NCBI GenBank assembly: GCA_013290035.1
Contig: JABCYT010000142.1
Coordinates: forward strand, 1-7,582
Direction: 5' to 3'
DNA from: Alphaproteobacteria bacterium
GTDB lineage: Bacteria > Pseudomonadota > Alphaproteobacteria > Reyranellales > Reyranellaceae
Length of the DNA stretch: 7,582 nt
The notes under the pieces were generated by a model. That model saw only the letters and a list, made by a program, of their open reading frames with translations. It was not told the origin of the DNA and did not search any database. The position numbers and the translations under genes are program-made. This document shows positions 1-5,272 of the stretch, piece after piece (the first letter of the stretch is position 1; the number at the start of each line of letters is the position of its first letter).

Positions 1-339
1 ATCGAGATGAGCGTGGCCGCGCGCGACGGCTCGATCCACCTGCTGTTCTCCGAGCGCGACCAGGCCGGCGAGCCGCGCCCGGCCTACACCGCCAACATGA
101 TCCTGTCGGCCGGCGACGCGCTGACCATGTCGTCGCTGCTGGCCGACCTCGCCTTCCAGGAAGAGACCAGCCTGCGCATCCCTGAGGCACAGAAAGCCGA
201 GCTGGTCGCGCGCCACCGCGCCACGCTGCTCTCGCGCATCACCGTGATCCTGAACAGCACGCGCGAGAAGAAGACGATCAGCAACCGCTCGCTCGCGCGC
301 CAGCTGGTCGACGTCATGTCGCACGAGGTCTTTCAGTGA
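1..339 (+). CDS. Unidentified small phage-type protein, 5' end probably outside the window
   Basis: The frame is open from the first base and ends at the TGA at 337-339. An in-frame ATG at 7 exists, but no Shine-Dalgarno site can be seen before it, so the gene may well begin upstream; from that ATG it is 110 residues. It has no signal peptide or membrane segment. The N-terminal third alternates polar and hydrophobic residues like beta strands (DGSIHLLFSERD). The rest looks helical and charged, with a basic stretch (NSTREKKTISNRSLARQL) before the end at VMSHEVFQ. Small proteins of this look occur in phage genomes, but I cannot name a family or function. Its stop overlaps the GTG start of the next gene by 3 bases, so it is probably co-transcribed with the sugar cassette. 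Confidence 0.6.
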   Translation: MEMSVAARDGSIHLLFSERDQAGEPRPAYTANMILSAGDALTMSSLLADLAFQEETSLRIPEAQKAELVARHRATLLSRITVILNSTREKKTISNRSLARQLVDVMSHEVFQ

Positions 340-905
340 CCCGCGTGGCGATCTTCCCGGCCCGCGGCGGCAGCGTGCGCATCCCGCGCAAGAACGTGCT
401 GCCGTTCGCGGGCAAGCCCATGCTGCAGTGGCCCATCGAGGCGGCCGAGGCCTCGGGCCTGTTCGACTACGGCATCGTCTCCACCGACGACCAGGAGATC
501 GCCGAGCTGGCCACGGACTTGGGCTGTAGCGTCTGCTGGCGCGAGCCCGACGATGGCACCACGGGCACGCAGGAGATCGCCGCGCTCACGCTGCAGGCCT
601 ACGGCGACGCCGAGCAGGCCTGCGTGATCTACCCCTGCAGCCCGATGCTGCGCGGCCACGACCTGGTCACCGCCCACCGGATGCTCACGCCCCGCGTGCA
701 GTGGGTGATCAGCTGGCAGGACGCTGACGGCGTCGACGCGGACGCGGGCTGCTTCTACTGGGGCCGCGCCTGGTCGTTCCTGCAGCGCAACCCCCTGACC
801 GAGCGCCCGGCGTACTGGCCTGCGGACCCGGCTCGCTTCATCGACATCAACACCCCCGAGGACTGGGCACGCGCCGAGTCCATGTTCAACGCTTTGCATC
901 CCTGA
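336..905 (+). CDS. PseF/NeuA-like CMP-nonulosonic acid cytidylyltransferase, short form
   Basis: Predicted to join CTP to a nonulosonic acid, giving the CMP-activated sugar that glycosyltransferases use. Residues 5-20 carry the family's nucleotide-binding signature (IFPARGGSVRIPRKN), followed by GKPML at 26-30, VSTDDQEIA at 48-56 and YPCSPML at 99-105. The segment DADAGCFYWGRAWSFL (134-149) matches the pseudaminic-type branch (PseF), in which a conserved DAGQFYW-like stretch comes late. The C-terminal FIDINTPEDW (168-177) is the metal-site and closing-helix region; the second acidic residue usual here (DID) is Asn172. At 189 residues it is about 40 shorter than typical PseF. The loss falls between about residues 122 and 136, the part that mostly builds the substrate lid and dimer region in relatives. 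The start is GTG at 336, with GAGG at 325-328. CMP-sugar synthetase is a safe class; pseudaminic rather than another nonulosonate is inference. Confidence 0.82.
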   Translation: MTRVAIFPARGGSVRIPRKNVLPFAGKPMLQWPIEAAEASGLFDYGIVSTDDQEIAELATDLGCSVCWREPDDGTTGTQEIAALTLQAYGDAEQACVIYPCSPMLRGHDLVTAHRMLTPRVQWVISWQDADGVDADAGCFYWGRAWSFLQRNPLTERPAYWPADPARFIDINTPEDWARAESMFNALHP

Positions 906-913
906 GGAGGGAC
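900..913 (+). repeat. 14-base repeat, copy 1, containing a strong ribosome binding site
   Basis: CCCTGAGGAGGGAC occurs here and again at 7440-7453, each time as the ribosome binding site of the next gene. It spans the stop of the cytidylyltransferase gene and the Shine-Dalgarno site of the methyltransferase gene (ATG at 917). TCCCT (899-903) can pair with AGGGA (908-912) around a GAGG loop, so part of the ribosome binding site could be held in a small hairpin. Confidence 0.7.
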
Positions 914-916
914 ACC

Positions 917-1555
917 ATGGCAACTGCAACGAAGAAAAAGCCAAAGGCTGGCCCCGCGCCGGTGCTCGACTCCGGGCGCAACCCGCAGGACTTCTGGGCC
1001 GGCAAGTTCGGCACCGAGTACACCGACAGGCAGAAGATCAACTTCCTCGACCGCGTGCCGTTCTTCCAGCACATCCTCGAGGAGACCAGCGCCCGCGCGT
1101 TCCTGGACGTCGGCTGCAACGCTGGATGGAACCTGCGCGCGCTGCGCCACATCAGCGCCGAGTTCGAGATGTCGGGCGTCGACATCAACCACGATGCGCT
1201 CACGGTGGCGGCCGGCCACGGCTTCGACGTCGTCAATGCGCCGGCAGCCGAGATCGTCGAGACCTTCGGGCCGGAGTCCGCCGAGATGGTCATCACCTCG
1301 GGCGTGCTGATCCACATCGCGCCGCAGGACCTGCGCACTGTGATGGAGGCCATCGTCGCCTGCAGCTCGCACTGGGTGCTGTGCGTCGAGTACGAGGCCC
1401 AGCAGGAGGAGGCGATCGACTACCGCGGCCACGCCAACCGGCTCTGGAAGCGCCCGTTCGGCCAGCTGTACCAGGAGCTGGGGCTGTCGCTGATCGAGAC
1501 CGGGAGGGCCCAGGGATACGACGACTGCACGTACTGGCTTCTGGAGAAGTCGTGA
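917..1555 (+). CDS. SAM-dependent methyltransferase, pseudaminic acid-associated methylase type
   Basis: A 212-residue class I methyltransferase. Residues 63-72 (LDVGCNAGWN) form the SAM-binding motif I, Asp89 in GVDINH is the acidic residue after strand 2, and VITSGVLIHI (125-134) is the motif IV region. The N-terminal FWAGKFGTEYTDRQ (27-39) is the signature that sets apart the methylases found in pseudaminic acid operons (TIGR03587, recalled from memory) from general methyltransferases. These are thought to methylate the sugar or its precursor, but the acceptor is not established. Residues 6-10 are a short basic stretch (KKKPK) of no obvious meaning. Start ATG 917 follows a strong AGGAGGG at 905-911. 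The gene lies between the cytidylyltransferase and an unidentified small gene, and its TGA overlaps the next ATG (TGATG). The enzyme class is clear; its exact substrate is inferred from family and neighbours. Confidence 0.82.
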   Translation: MATATKKKPKAGPAPVLDSGRNPQDFWAGKFGTEYTDRQKINFLDRVPFFQHILEETSARAFLDVGCNAGWNLRALRHISAEFEMSGVDINHDALTVAAGHGFDVVNAPAAEIVETFGPESAEMVITSGVLIHIAPQDLRTVMEAIVACSSHWVLCVEYEAQQEEAIDYRGHANRLWKRPFGQLYQELGLSLIETGRAQGYDDCTYWLLEKS

Positions 1556-1839
1556 TGGCGACGATGCCTATCGCCCCGAAGGCCGCCCACCTGTCGCTCA
1601 AGGACCAGATCCGCGCCTTGCGCCACGGCTTCTATGCGGAGTGGATGGTCGACCCGGACACGATCTACCTGGGCAGATCGGAGTACATGACCCTGCGCCA
1701 GTATCCGCCCCAGCATTGGGGCTTCAACACGGTGCCGGGTGAGGAGTACTGGGAGGGCATGCGCGTGTGGGAAGTCGATCAGGCGTCCCACCTCGCCGTC
1801 GTTCGCGTCGGCCCAAAGTTCCCTGGAGGTTTTCGATGA
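1555..1839 (+). CDS. Unidentified 94-residue protein inside the sugar cassette
   Basis: Begins at the ATG of the TGATG overlap with the methyltransferase gene, with GGAG at 1543-1546 at normal spacing; this start is preferred to far-upstream ATGs in the same frame, which lie inside the methyltransferase. The protein has a short variable N-terminus, then a helix (about 15-30) and a conserved-looking core: DTIYLGRSEYMTLRQY (35-50), YWEGMRVWEVDQASHLAVVRV (65-85). The pattern of a strand (IYLGR), a helix beginning EY, and a closing strand pair (MRVWEVD, SHLAVVRV) recalls small phage proteins of unknown function. No catalytic motif, signal peptide or membrane segment is visible. It is not a known step in nonulosonate synthesis. 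Its stop overlaps the amidotransferase start (ATGA), so it is translated as part of the cassette. It may be a resident phage gene into which the cassette assembled, or an accessory factor. Confidence 0.75.
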   Translation: MATMPIAPKAAHLSLKDQIRALRHGFYAEWMVDPDTIYLGRSEYMTLRQYPPQHWGFNTVPGEEYWEGMRVWEVDQASHLAVVRVGPKFPGGFR

Positions 1840-2888
1840 ACCGCTGCCGCACCTGCGTGATGCCGGACACCCGGCCGGACACGCCCTTCATCGACGGCGA
1901 GTGCGCGGCCTGCGTCTCGTACCGGCGGCGCCCGCTGATCGACTGGGACGCGCGCCGCGCCTCACTGGTGGCGCTGCTGGATCGTCACGACGGTCGCTGC
2001 ATCGTCCCCAGCTCGGGCGGCAAGGACTCGACCTACCAGGTGGTGACGCTGCTGGGCCTGGGCGCGGACGTCACCGTCGTCACGGCGCGCACCTGCCACC
2101 TCACGGGGATCGGCCGGCGCAACATCGACAACCTGGCGCGCCACGCCCGCACCATCGAGGTCGTGCCCAACATGACGGTGCGCGCCAAGCTCAACCGGCT
2201 GGGGCTGGAGATGGTGGGCGACATTAGCTGGCCGGAGCACTGCGCGATCTTCACGGTGCCGTTCGTCATGTCCGAGCAGCTCGGCATCCCGCTGGTGTTC
2301 TACGGCGAGAACCCGCAGGACCAGTACGGCGGCCCGATGGGCAGCGACGACGCCATGAACATGACCGCGCGCTGGCGCTCCGAGTTCGGTGGGTTCCTGG
2401 GCCTGCGGGCATCGGACTTCATCGGCATCGAGGGGCTGACCGAGCGCGACATGGCGGACTATCAGTTCCCCGCGTTTGGCAACTGGCTCGTCGAGGCCCA
2501 CTTCCTTGGCCAGTACCTGCCCTGGGACTCGCGGCGCAACGCTGACGTCGCCCGAGCGGCTGGAATGGAGATCCCGGACCAGCCACCGACCAGCTCGAAC
2601 TGGTGGCGCGCCGAGAACCTGGACAACGCCCAGACCGGGATCCACGACTACTTCATGTGGCTCAAGTACGGCTTCGGCCGTGGCTGCCAGCAGATCAGCG
2701 TCGACGTCCGCGCCGGCCTCGTGACCCGCGACCACGCGATGGCATGGATCGATGCCTGCGAGGGTGCCTTCCCGCACTGGTACGGCGACACGTCCTTCCG
2801 CGATGTGATCCAGCGCATCGGCATGCAGCCCGAGGAGTTCCAGCGCTGCGTCAACCGCTTCCGCAACGAGGCCGCCCATGCTCGCTAA
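1836..2888 (+). CDS. N-acetyl sugar amidotransferase (WbpG/PseA type)
   Basis: 350 residues, close to the usual length for TIGR03573-type enzymes. These ATP-dependent enzymes use ammonia to turn an N-acetyl group on a sugar into an acetamidino group, as in LPS O-antigen synthesis (WbpG) and on pseudaminic acid (PseA). Four zinc-type cysteines, C4, C7, C23 and C26, open the protein (CRTCVMPDTRP...GECAAC). The PP-loop SSGGKDST at 59-66 binds ATP. Further family stretches are EHCAIFTVP (134-142), GENPQDQYGG (157-166), FLGQYLPWD (223-231) and ENLDNAQTGIHDYFMWLKYG (260-279). The start is ATG 1836, which overlaps the previous stop as ATGA and follows GGAGG at 1825-1829; an upstream in-frame start near 1767 has no such support. 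In cells, WbpG works with a HisH/HisF pair that supplies ammonia; here a HisF-like gene follows with an 11-base overlap, but no HisH is present. Family assignment is strong; the exact sugar is inferred. Confidence 0.9.
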   Translation: MNRCRTCVMPDTRPDTPFIDGECAACVSYRRRPLIDWDARRASLVALLDRHDGRCIVPSSGGKDSTYQVVTLLGLGADVTVVTARTCHLTGIGRRNIDNLARHARTIEVVPNMTVRAKLNRLGLEMVGDISWPEHCAIFTVPFVMSEQLGIPLVFYGENPQDQYGGPMGSDDAMNMTARWRSEFGGFLGLRASDFIGIEGLTERDMADYQFPAFGNWLVEAHFLGQYLPWDSRRNADVARAAGMEIPDQPPTSSNWWRAENLDNAQTGIHDYFMWLKYGFGRGCQQISVDVRAGLVTRDHAMAWIDACEGAFPHWYGDTSFRDVIQRIGMQPEEFQRCVNRFRNEAAHAR

Positions 2889-3582
2889 GCGCATCATCCC
2901 CACGATCCTGGTGCGCGGCCAGACGGCCTTCAAGGGCCCAGGCTTCGGCGCCCAGTGCACGCGCTCGGTGGGCTCGGCGCTGGCCATCGCTCGCACCCAC
3001 GCGCGCCGCGGCGTCGACGAGCTGCTGATCCTGGACATCGGCGCGACGCCCGAAGGCCGCAGTCCGGACTTCGAGCTCGTCACCGCGCTGGCCGACGGCT
3101 GCTTCATCCCCATCACGGTGGGTGGCGGCGTCAAGTCGCTGGACGACATCGATGCGCTGCTGCGCGCTGGTGCAGACAAGGTGGCCATCGGCGCCGAGGC
3201 GCGGCGCCTGCACAGCACCCTGATCCGCGACGCCGCCGACCGCTTCGGCGCCCAAGCCATCGTCCAGATCGTTGAGTTGCGCACGCTCGGGCATTCGAAG
3301 TACGACCTGCACGCCGGCGAGCTTGTGATCCAGGCGGTTGACGCAGAGGGCCTGATGGGCGGCTACCCCCAGATTGAGCACACGCTGGGCGACTTCGATC
3401 AGAGGCTTTTCAAGGGCCCCGTCATCTTCTCGGGAGGCTGCTCCGGGCCTGCGGACATGCTGGCCGCTATCCGCGCCGGTGCCGACGGTGTCGCGGCTGG
3501 CGCCCTGTTCCAGTTCACCGACACCACGCCGCGCGACTGCGCGCGCTACCTGAAGGCCAACGGCGTGGAGGTGCGCCTGTGA
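2878..3582 (+). CDS. HisF-like barrel protein, probable partner of the sugar amidotransferase
   Basis: 234 residues beginning MLAKRII, as in HisF (cyclase subunit of imidazole glycerol phosphate synthase, usually about 253). VDELLILDIGATPEGRSPDFEL (46-67), PITVGGGVKSLDDIDALLRAGADKVAIG (78-105) and IFSGGCSGPADMLAAIRAGADGVAAG (183-208) show the phosphate-binding barrel repeats. The two catalytic aspartates of HisF are missing: Leu11 replaces Asp11, and Val132 lies where Asp130 would be (QIVELR for the usual ID-K). Loss at position 11 is typical of HisF2 proteins paired with WbpG-type amidotransferases. About 25 residues are also missing after KYDLH (141-145), where HisF has a glycine-rich strand end and the next helix; the reading frame is intact. 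Start ATG 2878 overlaps the amidotransferase end by 11 bases, with GAGG at 2868-2871. Histidine synthesis is therefore unlikely; ammonia delivery or a scaffold role is the best guess. Confidence 0.83.
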   Translation: MLAKRIIPTILVRGQTAFKGPGFGAQCTRSVGSALAIARTHARRGVDELLILDIGATPEGRSPDFELVTALADGCFIPITVGGGVKSLDDIDALLRAGADKVAIGAEARRLHSTLIRDAADRFGAQAIVQIVELRTLGHSKYDLHAGELVIQAVDAEGLMGGYPQIEHTLGDFDQRLFKGPVIFSGGCSGPADMLAAIRAGADGVAAGALFQFTDTTPRDCARYLKANGVEVRL

Positions 3583-3980
3583 TCCTGCGCGACGTTCACT
3601 CGACACTGACCGCCAAGCACCTGCTGTTCGAGTTGCTGAAAGAGCGACGCCCGGAGCAGAGCATCAGCCACAAGGGGATGCCAACGTGGGAGGAGCACGT
3701 CGCCTTCGTGCGCAGTCGGCCGTACGAGCACTGGTACCTGATCGAGGCCGACGGCTACTTCCGGGGAGCGGTCTACCTCACTCGCCAGCGCGAGGTTGGC
3801 GTGGCCATCTTCGAGGGGTGCCGCGGACAGCACTACGCCGAGGACGCAGTCGCAGAGTTGATGCGCCTGCACCCCGGCCGCTTCCTCGCCAACATCAACC
3901 CGGCCAACGAGGCCTCGATCGCGCTGTTCCGCAAGCTCAGCTTCGTCGGCCCGATCCAGATCACCCTGGAGAAGCCATGA
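3579..3980 (+). CDS. GNAT-family N-acetyltransferase, possibly PseH-like
   Basis: 133 residues with the GNAT fold in order: a helical N-terminus, WEEHVAFVRSRPYEHWYLIE (37-56), a two-strand unit RGAVYLTRQREVGVAIF (62-78), the acetyl-CoA loop CRGQHYAEDAVAEL (81-94) and the C-terminal ANINPANEASIALFRKLSF (104-122). The layout resembles acetyltransferases found in nonulosonic acid clusters, including PseH, which acetylates a UDP-4-amino-sugar precursor. In the loop, the usual Q/R-x-x-G-x-G/A reads R82-G-Q-H85-Y-A87, so the central glycine is histidine. It is somewhat shorter than typical PseH (about 155-180). Start GTG 3579 overlaps the HisF-like stop (GTGA) and follows GGAGG at 3567-3571; the stop overlaps the synthase start. 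Acetyl-CoA-dependent N-acylation of a sugar is likely from context, but other acceptors are possible. Confidence 0.75.
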   Translation: MILRDVHSTLTAKHLLFELLKERRPEQSISHKGMPTWEEHVAFVRSRPYEHWYLIEADGYFRGAVYLTRQREVGVAIFEGCRGQHYAEDAVAELMRLHPGRFLANINPANEASIALFRKLSFVGPIQITLEKP

Positions 3981-4945
3981 CCCCCTTCATCGTGGCCGAG
4001 ATGTCGGCCAACCACCTGGGCAGCCTCGAGCGCGCCCTGGCCATCGTGGACGCCGCAGCCGACGCCGGCGCGGACGCCATCAAGGTGCAGACCTGGAAGG
4101 CCAACCGCATGTGCATCAGCGACTACACGCTGACTCACGGGCCGTGGGCTGGTCAGCGACTGCGCGACCTCTATGCGCTGGCGCACCTGCCGTGGGAGTG
4201 GCACCCGCCGATCTTCGCCCGCGCCCGCGAGCGCGGCCTGATCCCATTCAGCGCCGCCTTCGACCGCGAGTCCGTCGACTTCCTGGAACGCCTGGGCGTT
4301 GACCGCCACAAGGTGGCCAGCTTCGAGCTCACCGACATCCCCCTGATCAGCTACATGGCCAGCAAGGGCAAGCCGATGATCCTGTCGACGGGGATGGCGA
4401 CGCTGGCCGAGATCGGCGCGGCCGTGCAACCGTGCGGCGAAGACATCACGCTGCTGCGCTGCACCAGCGCCTACCCGGCGCCAGCTTCGGAGGCGAGACT
4501 GCAGCGCAACTTCGCGGGGATCTGGCCATGGGGCCTGTCCGATCACACGCCAGGCGTCGGTGTCGCCGTCGCAGCGGTGGCGCTTGGCGCCTCCATGATC
4601 GAGAAGCACCTGACGCTCTCGCGCGCCGACGGCGGCCCGGATGCCGGCTTCAGCATGGAGCCGCGCGAGTTCAAGCAGCTGGTCGTCGAGTGCCGGCGCG
4701 CGGCCGAGGCGACCCTGCGTACTGACGACTTGACCTACGGTCCAACGGCGAGCGAGTCCACCGAGCTGCGCCGCTCACTCTGGATCTCGCGCGACGTCAG
4801 CGCCGGCGAAGTCCTACGCCTGCACGACAACGTCTGCACCGCGCGCCCCGCGCTGGGCTTGGCGCCGGCCACCGACCTGACCAACCGCCGCGCCGCGCGC
4901 GACCTCCGCGCCGGCGAGCCTCTCACCCAGGAGTGCCTCTCGTGA
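3977..4945 (+). CDS. Pseudaminic/sialic acid synthase family protein (PseI/NeuB)
   Basis: Predicted to condense phosphoenolpyruvate with a six-carbon amino sugar to form a nine-carbon nonulosonic acid. The N-terminal barrel shows FIVAEMSANHLGSLERAL (4-21), GADAIKVQTW (31-40), KVASFELTDIPLI (112-124), KPMILSTGMATL (132-143), CTSAYPAP (162-169), GLSDH (186-190) and IEKHLTLSRADGGPDAGFSM (208-227). His190 and His211 match the metal-binding histidines of NeuB. After GPTASE (255-260) comes a SAF (antifreeze-like) domain, about 263-322: RRSLWISRDVSAGEVL, then RRAARDLRAGEPL. The sequence WAGQRLRDLYALAHLPWEWH (57-76) points to the PseI branch rather than NeuB or LegI. At 322 residues it is some 20 short of typical PseI, mainly because the usual first 10-15 residues are absent. 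Start ATG 3977 overlaps the acetyltransferase stop, with GGAG at 3968-3971. It is the last enzyme gene of the cassette. Confidence 0.9.
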   Translation: MTPFIVAEMSANHLGSLERALAIVDAAADAGADAIKVQTWKANRMCISDYTLTHGPWAGQRLRDLYALAHLPWEWHPPIFARARERGLIPFSAAFDRESVDFLERLGVDRHKVASFELTDIPLISYMASKGKPMILSTGMATLAEIGAAVQPCGEDITLLRCTSAYPAPASEARLQRNFAGIWPWGLSDHTPGVGVAVAAVALGASMIEKHLTLSRADGGPDAGFSMEPREFKQLVVECRRAAEATLRTDDLTYGPTASESTELRRSLWISRDVSAGEVLRLHDNVCTARPALGLAPATDLTNRRAARDLRAGEPLTQECLS

Positions 4946-5217
4946 TCCCGCTCATCGACCCGCACGCGATCATCCAGGACCTCAACCTATGGGGCTGGCG
5001 CGACTTCAAGATCGAGACGGTGTGCGGCTTCAGCCGGGGCTACGTCGCCCAGATCAAGTGCGGCAACGTCAAGGCGGTGGCCCATGAGCGCGCCGTGCGG
5101 CTGTACAACTTCTGGGAGAGCGAGGCCGTCGATCGCGGCGTACGCGTGCCGCCCTACAGCTCGCCCGACGTTTCACGGGAAACCTTGCAGACTCGACTCG
5201 AAGCCGTGACAACGTAG
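4942..5217 (+). CDS. Small helix-turn-helix protein, putative DNA-binding
   Basis: 91 residues from GTG 4942, which overlaps the synthase stop (GTGA) and sits 8 bases after AGGAG at 4929-4933; a GTG at 4933 lies inside that Shine-Dalgarno and is less likely. Residues about 20-47 (DFKIETVCGFSRGYVAQIKCGN) read as a helix-turn-helix: a helix, a turn at GFS, then a recognition helix RGYVAQIK. A further amphipathic helix follows (HERAVRLYNFWESEA, 48-62), and the end is proline-rich and unstructured. This layout suits a small phage regulator or packaging-related DNA-binding protein, but I do not recognise a specific family. It lies directly before the terminase small subunit gene. Its C-terminal codons 77-81 (VSRET) encode a parS-like palindrome, described separately. 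Function is unknown. Confidence 0.72.
   Translation: MIPLIDPHAIIQDLNLWGWRDFKIETVCGFSRGYVAQIKCGNVKAVAHERAVRLYNFWESEAVDRGVRVPPYSSPDVSRETLQTRLEAVTT
5169..5184 (+). promoter_or_regulatory. parS-like imperfect palindrome
   Basis: GTTTCACGGGAAAC (5170-5183) differs by one base from GTTTCACGTGAAAC, the core of the widely conserved ParB-binding parS site; the outer bases (C and C) differ from the consensus T and A. It also resembles the Noc-binding site, which has CGGGAAA on its right side. It lies in the coding end of the helix-turn-helix gene, where it reads as V-S-R-E-T. Whether it binds a ParB-family protein, the neighbouring helix-turn-helix protein or nothing cannot be told from sequence. Confidence 0.4.
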
Positions 5218-5230
5218 AGCCTCGGCCCGT

Positions 5231-5272
5231 CCAATCCCGTGCATGGCAGAAAAGCGTGCACGCGTCGATTGG
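5231..5272 (+). repeat. Interrupted inverted repeat enclosing the terminase start codon
   Basis: CCAATC (5231-5236) pairs with GATTGG (5267-5272), and inside it CGTGCA (5238-5243) pairs with TGCACG (5257-5262), giving 12 potential base pairs with a 13-base loop. The A of the terminase small-subunit ATG (5243) is in the inner stem. The right arm contains the perfect 10-base palindrome GCGTGCACGC (5254-5263). It may be a translational control hairpin, a protein-binding site or part of a packaging site. Confidence 0.5.

Noticed and set aside
1126..1554. Arg/Ala-rich N-terminal extension in frame with the 94-residue gene
   Set aside because: It is an alternative frame of the methyltransferase gene, with low-complexity translation. 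The supported start is ATG 1555.
1767..1835. Upstream start for the amidotransferase gene
   Set aside because: It would add a basic, unconserved extension. ATG 1836 has a good GGAGG site, overlaps the previous stop as ATGA, and puts the zinc cysteines at the usual N-terminal position.
1962..3284. A 440-codon open frame on the minus strand, and other long minus-strand frames
   Set aside because: They lie antisense to well-supported enzymes, their translations are Arg/Ala/Val-rich with no recognisable domain, and long antisense frames are expected in high-G+C DNA.
2878..3582. Reading the HisF-like gene as a histidine biosynthesis gene
   Set aside because: Both catalytic aspartates are replaced, no other his gene is present, and it is coupled to a sugar amidotransferase.
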